Shown: positions 1-6,198 of the stretch, piece after piece
Numbering within the stretch: position 1 is the first letter of the stretch
How the letters are laid out: each line of letters starts with the position of its first letter
Source: Candidatus Hydrogenedentota bacterium
GTDB taxonomy: Bacteria; Hydrogenedentota; Hydrogenedentia; Hydrogenedentiales; CAITNO01
Reading direction: 5' to 3'
Assembly: GCA_903922535.1 (NCBI GenBank)
Contig: CAIXUF010000291.1
Coordinates: 1 to 7,669, forward strand
DNA: 7,669 nt
Notes under the pieces: model-generated
The model's database searches: none
What the model was told of the DNA's origin: nothing
The model's input: only the letters and a program-made list of their open reading frames with translations
Program-made: the position numbers and the translations under genes

Positions 1-112
1 GATCATTGGCGAGCAGGTGAAACTCCGGGGCCGGATCGCCCGCTTTGAGCCGGGGCCCCACCACGGTCAACGGATTCCCTTTGAATGTAATCTCTCCGAA
101 GCTCTCCATCAT
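1..112 (-). CDS. tpx: Thiol peroxidase Tpx, N-terminal fragment (runs off left edge)
   Basis: Tpx is an atypical 2-Cys peroxiredoxin that reduces H2O2 and alkyl hydroperoxides using thioredoxin. Only the first 37 codons are in the window. Reading the minus strand, the protein starts MMESFGEITFKGNPLTVVG and continues through a KAGDPAPEF stretch to LLAND. This is the characteristic Tpx N-terminus (ITFKGxPxTLVG, then a GDxAPDF-like segment). The peroxidatic and resolving cysteines lie beyond the edge, so catalytic competence cannot be judged. Two adjacent ATG codons are possible starts (112 or 109); a purine-rich GGGAGA element lies just upstream. The gene begins 66 bp after the stop of the BLUF gene on the same strand, so co-transcription is plausible. 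No convincing hairpin terminator or separate promoter was found in that gap. Family assignment is firm for so short a piece. Confidence 0.88.
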   Translation of the reverse strand, partial: MMESFGEITFKGNPLTVVGPRLKAGDPAPEFHLLAND

Positions 113-178
113 GATTCTCCCTGTCCGCAGCATCACCACGTCACGCCGCCCGCGGCAAAACTGCGGCCATACTCGCGG

Positions 179-613
179 TTATCGCTGTCTTGCCAACTGC
201 CTGCTTCCGTGGTGGGCAACTTCGGCAAGGAAGTCGTGCGCCTGCCCGGAACTCAGCGCGAACGGGTCGAAACGGTGGCCGTCGGTGTATTTCTCAAGGA
301 GCTGTTTTTCTATGTTGCTCGTGTGCACGAACGCCATCGACCACGCGCCAAACTCCCTTTCTGCGATATTGACATATTCGAGCAGGGTTACTCGCTTGTG
401 CCGCTCGTCCCGGATGATGTCCGCAAAAAGCGCGTTGACCGCCTCCGGCGGACCCTCAAGACACTGCAGGAAATAGGAGGGGTCATAGCACAGCATCCCG
501 CTGATTTTCCGTGCCGTGTTCTTGGCGTGCGACACTTCCAGAATCCGCTGAAGCGCGCTCGTGTCGCACTCCTCCGTCATGACACTCACGTAAATCAGCC
601 TTACAAGATCCAT
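179..613 (-). CDS. Short BLUF-domain blue-light photoreceptor (FAD-binding)
   Basis: This 144-residue protein is a single BLUF domain (Sensor of Blue Light Using FAD) followed by a short helical C-terminal cap. BLUF proteins bind FAD non-covalently and change the hydrogen bonding around the flavin on illumination. The key residues are all present and keep the spacing of AppA with a constant offset of 13: Tyr8 (in LIYVS), Asn32, Gln50 (in FLQCLEGP), Trp91 and Met93 (in WSMAF). The ISGML and LEGP motifs are also typical. There is no EAL, GGDEF or other output domain, so it belongs to the short BLUF class that signals through a partner protein, which is not identifiable here. The ATG at 613 has an AAAGGAG element about seven bases upstream. 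Its neighbour 66 bp downstream is tpx, a peroxide-defence gene, which suggests a photo-oxidative stress role (inference). The C-terminal 50 residues match nothing I recognise. Confidence 0.95.
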   Translation of the reverse strand: MDLVRLIYVSVMTEECDTSALQRILEVSHAKNTARKISGMLCYDPSYFLQCLEGPPEAVNALFADIIRDERHKRVTLLEYVNIAEREFGAWSMAFVHTSNIEKQLLEKYTDGHRFDPFALSSGQAHDFLAEVAHHGSRQLARQR

Positions 614-831
614 GGACTGCTCCTTTCAACGCCCGCAAACTGCCTTAGGTCTGTTGCCATTACTCATCAGGCTTAAACACCCCGGACCGTTGATATTATT
701 CGCGCGCTGCCCAGTCCGGCCTTCGCGGCGGAAGAGAGGGCGTGACGCAATTGTCCGATGGCATTTCGCACATAACCCAAGATACTATGGTCTTGTGACA
801 GATTCTGCAGGGGTTTGGCCACGGTATCTAT

Positions 832-836
832 AAGGA
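832..836 (+). promoter_or_regulatory. Ribosome binding site that decides the isomerase start
   Basis: AAGGA lies 8 bases before the ATG at 845. The reading frame stays open upstream to a TTG at 815, but that codon has no purine-rich element at a useful distance. The ATG is therefore preferred, giving a protein ten residues shorter than the maximal frame. Confidence 0.7.
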
Positions 837-844
837 TTGCAGGC

Positions 845-2278
845 ATGCGCGACGGACTTGGGAACGTGAAGGCGGGACTTTTTGGCATTGGTTTGGACAC
901 CTACTGGCCGCAGTTCGACGGGCTCCTGGACAGGTTGACCGGCTATCAGGAGGATATCCGCCGCCGTTTGGCCGCCAGCGGGCTGGCGGTTGTGGACGCC
1001 GGCATGGTGGATTCGGTCGAAAAAGCCCGCCGGGCCGCGGACCTGTTCAAAACCTCCGACGTCGAAATCGTCTTCCTCTACATTTCCACCTATGCGCTCA
1101 GTTCAACCGTGCTGTCGGTGGTCCAGAAGGCCAGGGTGCCCGTCGTGGTGCTCAACCTTCAGCCGGTGCGGCAATTGGACTATGCCACCTTCAACAGCCT
1201 GGGCGACCGCGGGCGGATGACGGGTGAATGGCTGGCAAACTGCCAAAGCTGCTCCGCGCCCGAAATCGCCTGCGTCTTCAACCGCGCCGGCATTGACTAC
1301 CACCTCGTCACCGGCACCCTCGACGATGCTGAATCCTGGGCCGAGATTCAGGACTGGATCGAGGCCGCCGGCGTGGTCCGCGGCATGCGCGACAACCGGG
1401 TCGGCGTGCTGGGCCACTACTACGGCGGCATGCTCGACGTGTACAGCGACATGACCCAGCAGGCGGCCGTTTTCGGCTGTCATTTCGAGCTGCTCGAAAT
1501 GTGTGAACTCCACCGGCACCGCGAAGAAACCACGGACGCCGAGACGGGCCAAAAGCTCCGCCAGTTCCGCGAAGAGTTCGACGTGTCGCCCGAATGCAGC
1601 GAGGCCGAACTGCGGCGCGCCGTGCAAACTTCCGTGGCGCTGGACAAACTGGTGCGGGCGCACGGCCTCGGCGCCATGGCCTACTATTACGAGGGCCAGC
1701 CCGGCAACGCCTATGAGAACATCGTGACCTCGGTCATTGCGGGCAATTCGCTGCTCACCGCACATGGGGTGCCCGTCGCCGGGGAATGCGAAATCAAGAA
1801 CGTGCAGGCCATGAAGATTCTGGACCTGCTCGGCGTCGGCGGCTCCTTCTCCGAACCCTACCTGATGGACTTCGAGGATGACGTTATCCTGCTCGGGCAT
1901 GACGGACCGGGGCACATGGGCATCGCCGAGGGCCGGGTGCGGCTGGTGCCGCTGGCCGTCTATCACGGCAAGCCGGGCCACGGTCTTTCCATCCAGATGA
2001 CCGTCAAGAACGGCCCCGTGACCCTGCTTTCGGTGGTGCAGGACGGCGCGGGCAAACTGAAACTGCTTGTCGCCGAGGGTGCGTCGGTACCGGGCCCCAT
2101 CCTCGAAATCGGCAACACCAACAGCCGTTACCGCTTCCCCGTAGGCGCGAAGGAGTTCTTCAACCGCTGGTGCAAGGCCGGTCCGGCCCACCACATGGGC
2201 ATCGGCACCGGCCATGTCGCCGGGAAGATCGACAAGCTGGCCGCCCTGCTGGGCGTCGAGTGCGTCCGCGTCTGCTGA
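845..2278 (+). CDS. L-arabinose/L-fucose isomerase-family protein (AraA-like)
   Basis: The 477-residue protein is close in length to bacterial L-arabinose isomerase (about 500). The C-terminal half aligns by eye with the AraA active site. Glu314 (GECEIKN) corresponds to E. coli Glu306, Glu337 (SFSEPY) to Glu333, His352 or His357 (LGHDGPGHMG) to His350, and His449/His450 (PAHHMGIG) to His450. These residues hold the catalytic Mn2+ in the family and support aldose-ketose isomerisation. The N-terminal half has the Rossmann-like pattern of the family (IVFLYISTYALS, PVVVLNLQP, RVGVLGHYYGGMLDVYSD). Overall identity to classic AraA looks low, and no araB, araD or sugar transporter gene is nearby. 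The substrate is therefore uncertain; a deoxy- or other aldose isomerase is equally possible. It is probably cytoplasmic and standalone: the next gene has its own promoter. A 497-codon open frame on the opposite strand is a codon-bias shadow. Confidence 0.85.
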   Translation: MRDGLGNVKAGLFGIGLDTYWPQFDGLLDRLTGYQEDIRRRLAASGLAVVDAGMVDSVEKARRAADLFKTSDVEIVFLYISTYALSSTVLSVVQKARVPVVVLNLQPVRQLDYATFNSLGDRGRMTGEWLANCQSCSAPEIACVFNRAGIDYHLVTGTLDDAESWAEIQDWIEAAGVVRGMRDNRVGVLGHYYGGMLDVYSDMTQQAAVFGCHFELLEMCELHRHREETTDAETGQKLRQFREEFDVSPECSEAELRRAVQTSVALDKLVRAHGLGAMAYYYEGQPGNAYENIVTSVIAGNSLLTAHGVPVAGECEIKNVQAMKILDLLGVGGSFSEPYLMDFEDDVILLGHDGPGHMGIAEGRVRLVPLAVYHGKPGHGLSIQMTVKNGPVTLLSVVQDGAGKLKLLVAEGASVPGPILEIGNTNSRYRFPVGAKEFFNRWCKAGPAHHMGIGTGHVAGKIDKLAALLGVECVRVC

Positions 2279-2331
2279 GGGAGACAAACCTTTCCGTCGG
2301 GTCTTTGCCCAAGCCATTCCTCCCGCTCCTC

Positions 2332-2360
2332 TTGACAACCGACTGTATATATGGTATATA
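2332..2360 (+). promoter_or_regulatory. Sigma70-type promoter of the ytrA-like operon
   Basis: A consensus -35 box TTGACA (2332-2337) is followed by exactly 17 bp and a TATATA -10 box (2355-2360). Transcription would start near 2367, about two bases before the ATG of the repressor at 2369. It is the strongest promoter match in the window and sits 53 bp after the isomerase stop. Confidence 0.8.
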
Positions 2361-2365
2361 TACAG
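2343..2365 (+). promoter_or_regulatory. Palindromic operator overlapping the -10 box (probable YtrA-type autoregulatory site)
   Basis: Two perfect 10-bp inverted arms, CTGTATATAT (2343-2352) and ATATATACAG (2356-2365), flank a GGT centre. The palindrome fills the -35/-10 spacer and covers the whole -10 element. AT-rich palindromes of this kind upstream of the operon are typical targets of GntR/YtrA repressors. Binding here would block RNA polymerase directly. That the adjacent gene product is the ligand is inferred from position. Confidence 0.8.
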
Positions 2366-2368
2366 TAT

Positions 2369-2782
2369 ATGGTAACCCCGGACCCACAGCGAATCATCAT
2401 CCCGCCGATTTCCAGCGCGGCGCCCGGCCCGCTCTACCAGCAGATCGTCGACGGCATCAAGCGGGAGATCAGCGAGGGCCGACTGCGCCCCGGGACGGCG
2501 CTTCCGTCCTTCCGCGCGCTGGCCGAGGACCTGCTGGTCAGCCTGATTACCGTCAAGCGCGCCTATGAGGATCTGGAGCGCGAGGGGATCATCCACTGCA
2601 AGCAGGGGCTGGGCACCTTCATTTCCGAAAGGGGCGCCGAGCGCAGTCGCGAGGCAAAACGCGAACAGGCCCGTCTATTGCTCCGGCAGGCCCTGCGAGA
2701 AAGTGCCGAGGCCGGCGTTACCCATGCCGAAGTCATCAAAATGGTCAGGGAAATGCTCCAACACAACCAGGAGGAAGACTGA
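2369..2782 (+). CDS. GntR-family transcriptional repressor, YtrA subfamily
   Basis: The 137-residue protein has the GntR winged helix-turn-helix at about residues 20-86: PLYQQIVDGIKREI, LRPGTALPSFRALAEDL, VSLITVKRAYEDLEREG, and the wing GLGTFIS. After it comes only a short, highly charged helical tail of about 50 residues with no effector-binding domain. That is the hallmark of the YtrA subfamily, whose members dimerise through the tail and repress an adjacent ABC-transporter operon. The start at 2369 is chosen because it lies just downstream of the predicted transcription start. A frame-consistent ATG at 2351 lies inside the promoter and would not be transcribed. No Shine-Dalgarno sequence precedes 2369, so translation is probably leaderless. 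The gene ends three bases before the ATPase ATG, and its last codons carry the ATPase ribosome binding site, pointing to coupled expression. Confidence 0.92.
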   Translation: MVTPDPQRIIIPPISSAAPGPLYQQIVDGIKREISEGRLRPGTALPSFRALAEDLLVSLITVKRAYEDLEREGIIHCKQGLGTFISERGAERSREAKREQARLLLRQALRESAEAGVTHAEVIKMVREMLQHNQEED

Positions 2783-2785
2783 ATC

Positions 2786-3670
2786 ATGCCCGATATGACT
2801 CTGAAGATTCGCGGACTGAAGAAGCACTTTGCCCAGTTCGACCTGGGCCCGCTCGACATGAACGTGCCCACCGGCGCCATCTACGGCCTGATCGGCGCCA
2901 ACGGCGCCGGCAAGACCACCACCATCGACCTCATCATGGGCATGGGCAACCACGACGCCGGATCGATCGATGTGTTTGGCCTCGACAACCGCGCAGAGGA
3001 GGTGTCCATCAAGAAACGGGTCGGCTACGTCAGCCCCGACCTCGATTTCAAGGCGTGGAAGACCGTGGGCAACCTGCTCAACTTCGTCCGCGGCTTCTAT
3101 GCGGACTGGGACGACGCCTACTGCACCGACCTGCTCCACCGGCTGCACCTGGGCTGGGGCGAGAAGATCGCCACGTTGTCCTTCGGCGCGCGCACCAAGC
3201 TCAGCCTCGTCGCCGCCCTGTCGCACCGGCCCGCGCTGCTGCTGCTCGACGAGCCGCTCACCGGCCTCGACGCCGTCTCCAAGAGCGAGGTCTTCACCGA
3301 ACTGCTCGACGCCGTGCAGGACGAGCGCCGCACGGTGCTCATCTCCTCCCACAACCTCGACGACATCGAGCGCTTCACCGACCACTTGGGAATCATCGAC
3401 CAGGGCAAGATGCTCCTCGAAGGCCCCACCGCGGGGCTCATCGAACGCTTCCGCATGGTCCACTGCAACGGCCCCATGGGCGTCAAACCCCGCAAGGCTG
3501 AAGGCCTTTATCCCCAGCGCGCCGACGGCCAGCGCTGGCGCATCCTCGTCGATCAAGCCAAAGACGGCATTGAACAGCTCAAGTCCGGCGGCTTCACCGA
3601 CCTCTCCGACGCACCCGTCACATTGGAAGAACTGTTTGTCGGCCTGGTAAAGGAGACGGACGTGAGATGA
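2786..3670 (+). CDS. ABC transporter ATP-binding protein (YtrB-like, second gene of the YtrA-type operon)
   Basis: This is a 294-residue ABC ATPase with Walker A GANGAGKT (37-44), signature LSFGARTKLSL (131-141), Walker B LLLLDEP (151-157, catalytic Glu156), D-loop GLD (160-162) and H-loop His189. The Q-loop region reads GYVSPDLDF (80-88) and has no glutamine. Residues from about 200 to 294 form a C-terminal extension ending in TLEELFVGLVKE, as seen in many ABC-2 type exporter ATPases. It energises a membrane partner, most simply the permease at 3932. The ATG at 2786 follows a strong GGAGGAAG element (2770-2777) with good spacing; an in-frame ATG at 2795 is less well placed. Substrate is unknown: characterised YtrA-type systems respond to cell-envelope stress or antibiotics, but nothing here identifies a ligand. 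Confidence 0.95.
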   Translation: MPDMTLKIRGLKKHFAQFDLGPLDMNVPTGAIYGLIGANGAGKTTTIDLIMGMGNHDAGSIDVFGLDNRAEEVSIKKRVGYVSPDLDFKAWKTVGNLLNFVRGFYADWDDAYCTDLLHRLHLGWGEKIATLSFGARTKLSLVAALSHRPALLLLDEPLTGLDAVSKSEVFTELLDAVQDERRTVLISSHNLDDIERFTDHLGIIDQGKMLLEGPTAGLIERFRMVHCNGPMGVKPRKAEGLYPQRADGQRWRILVDQAKDGIEQLKSGGFTDLSDAPVTLEELFVGLVKETDVR

Positions 3671-3762
3671 ACGGGGTGGCATTCCATTGTATGGATTGGG
3701 CCGCGACCCATTGCGCGGACACGGCCGCACGCGATTGTGCCCGCCATGCCGCTTATCATATT
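3667..3762 (+). repeat. Degenerate 24-bp tandem repeat, four units
   Basis: Cut into 24-base units from 3667, the sequence shows recurring positions: ATTG near the end of units 1-3, and GCCGC at the same phase in units 2-4. By eye, units 1 and 2 agree at about 15 of 24 positions, 2 and 3 at 14, and 3 and 4 at 11, against about 6 by chance. A fifth unit is not clearly related. The repeat is old or coincidental. Confidence 0.35.
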
Positions 3763-3912
3763 GAGGATCTGCACGTGGGTTGTCCGCCGTTCTTACGCCA
3801 ACGGGGGTTATGGAACAAGAGGGAAAGTGCACCAATGGGATTGCGCGGAATTCAAAGGCCCATCGGACAAACATGCACGGGCGCGCGCGGGCAGACGCCG
3901 CACGTAAACTAA
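3667..3912 (+). CDS. Doubtful small ORF with His/Cys octad pseudo-repeat, between ATPase and permease
   Basis: An 81-codon frame begins at an ATG that overlaps the ATPase stop (ATGA, 3667-3670), an arrangement normally seen for translationally coupled genes. I recognise no family. Residues 1-40 contain five His and four Cys in an 8-residue register: His-Cys at 7-8 and 15-16, Asp-Cys at 23-24, His at 31, Cys at 39. This could be a metal-binding peptide. The remaining half is Arg/Gly-rich with rare-looking codons (TTA, AGG, GGA, ACA). Third-position GC of the first 40 codons is only about 60 percent, well below the neighbouring genes, which argues against long-standing coding selection. In related operons the permease often follows the ATPase directly, so this stretch may be an insertion or decayed sequence. 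I report it as a possibility only. Confidence 0.2.
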   Translation: MNGVAFHCMDWAATHCADTAARDCARHAAYHIEDLHVGCPPFLRQRGLWNKRESAPMGLRGIQRPIGQTCTGARGQTPHVN

Positions 3913-3917
3913 AGTGA

Positions 3918-3923
3918 GGAGGA
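3918..3923 (+). promoter_or_regulatory. Ribosome binding site that decides the permease start
   Basis: GGAGGA lies 8 bases before the ATG at 3932. An in-frame GTG at 3914 overlaps this element and has no site of its own, so the shorter form is chosen. Confidence 0.8.
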
Positions 3924-3931
3924 CACACCCG

Positions 3932-5347
3932 ATGAACAGCACCCACACCACAAAAATCGATTGGTCGGGCATCCGACTGCTACTCCGCGATTACCTCCAA
4001 CGCCGCTGGCAGAGAATGCTTGTGATGGTGGCCGTGTACTTGTTCGGCGCGGTGGCATGGACCTTCGACAATCAACCCGGACGAAACCTGCTGTTGTTCC
4101 TCTTTCTGTTTACGCTGGGCACGGACCTGCCCAATTCCAGCCGCAATGCGCACCATCCGGACGCAAACGTGATTCGCTCGCTGCCAGTGACGGAGAAGGA
4201 CGCGGTCTTGGCGACCTGGCTGCAGTATTTCGGCGTCCCGCTCTTTCTTTGCATCGGATCGGGGATGATGGCGTTCCTCGCGGGGGTATTTGCCTTCGGA
4301 TCGCCGCCGTTGGCCGTCGGGCGCTTCGCCGTGTATGTTTCCGTGGTGGCCATGTTCCAGTCCCTGTCCGTCGGCATAAGCGGTCCGGTCATGTGGCTGT
4401 CCATGAGCGTCACCAACGTGAAATGGAAGCCATGGGCAACCGTGGCGGCCGTTCTCGCCTCGTCCCTGGGCGCTATGGTTCTCCCCGTCGGCGTGATGCT
4501 ATGGGTGATGCGGGAGACCAACACGGCACGACTCGTGGGCATCGCCGCGCCTGCCGCCGTTTTGCTGCTGGGCAGCTCTTTTCATTTCCGGCGCTATCTG
4601 GTGGTGGACCCGCGCGCGACGAGAAGCGCCGCGCTTGCCCAACCGTCCGCGACGAAGCGAGCGGCCTTTGCCCCGCGGCGCTGGCAGGACCGCTGCTACC
4701 CCCTGCTGGCGGCGGCAAGGGTTGGCGCCGTGCTGGCCGCCGTTTCCGGGGCGGTGGCCCTCGGCCTGAGCCTCCAATCGAAAGGTGCGCCTGCCGATGC
4801 CGGTGCCGGCACCGGCCTCTTCATAATATTGCTGGTCATCATTTCCGTCATCGGGGGCATGCGCGTCATGCTGCCGTGGCTGTCCACGATGCGGGCCTGC
4901 CGGGCGCTGCCGATCAGCCGCGAACGCCTGGTGTTCGGCGCGGTGGCGCTGCAACTGCTTACCGCGCTGCCGGGCCTGCTGGTCCTGTGCGGCGGGGCAT
5001 GGTTGTTTTCCCCGAAGAATGGCGCGGCTGTCTGGGCACCGTCGACAGTGTGGACGGGCCTGACCGTGGAGGCCCTGGTGCTGTTTGTCTACCCCTACGC
5101 CGTCCGCAGCGGGGGGGAGCAGTACATGCAGCTCATCATGCTGGCGATCCTGTTCCATGTCAACGTGACGATGTTCTTCAGGACCTTCCTCCCGGAGTTG
5201 CTCACCGCGCCGATGCTGCAAGCCTTCGCGTTGCCGATGCTGGCGGTGTCGCTGCTGTTCTGCTGCCTGCGCCTGCGCGCGTTCATCGCCAACGAAAGCC
5301 GGATGTATCAGAAACACGCCTCGGCGCTGTTTGGGCAGGAGATGTGA
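3932..5347 (+). CDS. Polytopic membrane protein, probable ABC-2 type permease of the YtrA-type operon
   Basis: The 471-residue protein has a short basic, cytoplasmic-looking N-terminus (RDYLQRRWQR) followed by roughly twelve hydrophobic segments. Approximate positions are 29-45, 52-66, 95-120, 130-158, 170-193, 203-222, 262-286, 298-317, 337-364, 378-398, 405-428 and 438-458. A hydrophilic loop at about 225-260 splits it into two halves, suggesting a two-fold six-helix arrangement. I see no conserved enzymatic motif. Its place after a YtrA-type regulator and an ABC ATPase, on the same strand, makes it the likely membrane partner. Unlike the tightly packed first two genes, it is separated from the ATPase by 261 bp; no clear internal promoter was found there. 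The substrate is unknown; export of, or defence against, an envelope-active compound is an inference from the regulator family. Confidence 0.82.
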   Translation: MNSTHTTKIDWSGIRLLLRDYLQRRWQRMLVMVAVYLFGAVAWTFDNQPGRNLLLFLFLFTLGTDLPNSSRNAHHPDANVIRSLPVTEKDAVLATWLQYFGVPLFLCIGSGMMAFLAGVFAFGSPPLAVGRFAVYVSVVAMFQSLSVGISGPVMWLSMSVTNVKWKPWATVAAVLASSLGAMVLPVGVMLWVMRETNTARLVGIAAPAAVLLLGSSFHFRRYLVVDPRATRSAALAQPSATKRAAFAPRRWQDRCYPLLAAARVGAVLAAVSGAVALGLSLQSKGAPADAGAGTGLFIILLVIISVIGGMRVMLPWLSTMRACRALPISRERLVFGAVALQLLTALPGLLVLCGGAWLFSPKNGAAVWAPSTVWTGLTVEALVLFVYPYAVRSGGEQYMQLIMLAILFHVNVTMFFRTFLPELLTAPMLQAFALPMLAVSLLFCCLRLRAFIANESRMYQKHASALFGQEM

Positions 5348-5382
5348 AACCTCCGGTAAAGCCGTGTTCCCTGCCTTGTTTT

Positions 5383-5400
5383 CCAACCCCTTGGGGTTGG
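5383..5400 (+). terminator. GC-rich hairpin after the permease, possible terminator
   Basis: CCAACCCC and GGGGTTGG are perfect 8-bp inverted arms around TT, 35 bp after the permease stop. The loop is too tight for all pairs to form. The downstream T stretch is poor (a GCGATCTTT run), so intrinsic termination is uncertain. Confidence 0.4.
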
Positions 5401-5524
5401 GCGATCTTTCGGTCCATGACCCCGGTGGTATCCGGGCAGAATTCACTGCTCACCATACAACGCGTCGCGCGGCGGTGCAATTCGGGCAGTAGCGTCTATT
5501 CATCCCGTGCCTTTATCCGCGGGT

Positions 5525-5554
5525 TTGACATCCCCTCCGCGTTTGGCTCATATT
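5525..5554 (+). promoter_or_regulatory. Probable promoter of the abiE locus
   Basis: TTGACA (5525-5530) is followed after 18 bp by CATATT (5549-5554), which matches four of six -10 positions. The expected transcript start is near 5561, giving a leader of about 23 bases before the ATG at 5584. Two CCGCG-starting segments 20 bp apart (5517 and 5537) flank the -35 box and could be regulator contacts. Confidence 0.5.
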
Positions 5555-5583
5555 AAAGAATAAAACCTACAGAGTTCTTCTCT

Positions 5584-6198
5584 ATGAGCAACGGAATTCC
5601 GAAGACGGTCACTGCCAAAATCCTGGAGACGGCGCGGAATCAATCGGTTTTTCGCGCCGAAGATGTCCAAAATGTGCGCGACCCCAGATCGACCCTGCGC
5701 CGCATGGTGGCGCGCGGGGAGCTTATCCAAGTGGGGCGCGGTCTTTATTCGGTTCCCGATGCGGGCGCAAGCGTGAACCATAAACTTGCGGAGGTGGCCA
5801 AATGCCACCCAGGAGGCGTGATCTGCCTGATTTCCGCACTTGTCTATCACGGCATCGGGACCCAATTGCCCCGTGAGACCTGGGTGATGCGCCGTGACAG
5901 AAAGATTGCGCCTGCGAAGGATTCTTCTGTGCGTTTCGTTTACTGCACCGGTTCAGCGTTCTTTCACGGCATTGAGCAGCACGCCATAGACGGTGTGGCG
6001 GTTCCAGTCTACGCGCCCGCCAAGACGGTGGCGGACTGCTTCAAGTACCGGAACAAGATCGGCCTGGACGTCGCCATCGAGGCCCTTCGCGAGGGGTGGC
6101 GGGGCAGACGGTTCACGATGGACGAACTGTGGACGGCGGCACGGGCATGCCGGGTGCAGGGCGTCATTCAGCCCTACCTGGAGATGCTGGCGCAATGA
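5584..6198 (+). CDS. abiEi: AbiEi antitoxin / autorepressor of a type IV toxin-antitoxin system
   Basis: The 204-residue protein matches the AbiEi family in length and order of motifs. An N-terminal winged helix at about residues 8-60 includes RSTLRRMVARGELIQVGRGLYSVP. The AbiEi C-terminal domain follows, with GGVICLISALVYHGIGTQLP, a VYAPAKTVADCFKYRNKIGLDVAIEAL stretch, and the closing YLEMLAQ. AbiEi proteins bind their own promoter through the winged helix and antagonise the AbiEii toxin without stable complex formation. The reading frame shows no damage. The ATG at 5584 has only a weak AGAG element about nine bases upstream. Its stop overlaps the toxin start as ATGA, which implies coupled translation. 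The family was described as phage abortive infection. Because the partner toxin gene carries a stop codon, the antitoxin may now act only as a regulator or on toxins in trans (inference). Confidence 0.93.
   Translation: MSNGIPKTVTAKILETARNQSVFRAEDVQNVRDPRSTLRRMVARGELIQVGRGLYSVPDAGASVNHKLAEVAKCHPGGVICLISALVYHGIGTQLPRETWVMRRDRKIAPAKDSSVRFVYCTGSAFFHGIEQHAIDGVAVPVYAPAKTVADCFKYRNKIGLDVAIEALREGWRGRRFTMDELWTAARACRVQGVIQPYLEMLAQ

Noticed and set aside
614..844. Divergent promoter region between the BLUF and isomerase genes
   Set aside because: Candidate boxes such as TTGTGA (793) and TATCTA (825) are wrongly spaced (26 bp), and nothing better was found on the minus strand, so no promoter is annotated.
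1103..2596. 497-codon open frame on the minus strand opposite the isomerase
   Set aside because: Its composition follows the GC-rich codon bias of the plus-strand gene, it shows no recognisable motif, and it runs across the promoter and repressor start. The plus-strand protein has a clear family match.
2675..3946. 423-codon minus-strand frame across the repressor tail, ATPase and spacer
   Set aside because: It is antisense to a canonical ABC ATPase and shows Val/Ala/Gly/Asp-rich shadow composition with no motif.
3961..5556. 531-codon plus-strand frame overlapping the permease, longer than the permease itself
   Set aside because: It is rich in Arg, Gly, Ala and Pro with no domain pattern, typical of an out-of-phase frame in GC-rich DNA. 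The overlapping frame encodes a regular membrane protein with a good ribosome binding site.
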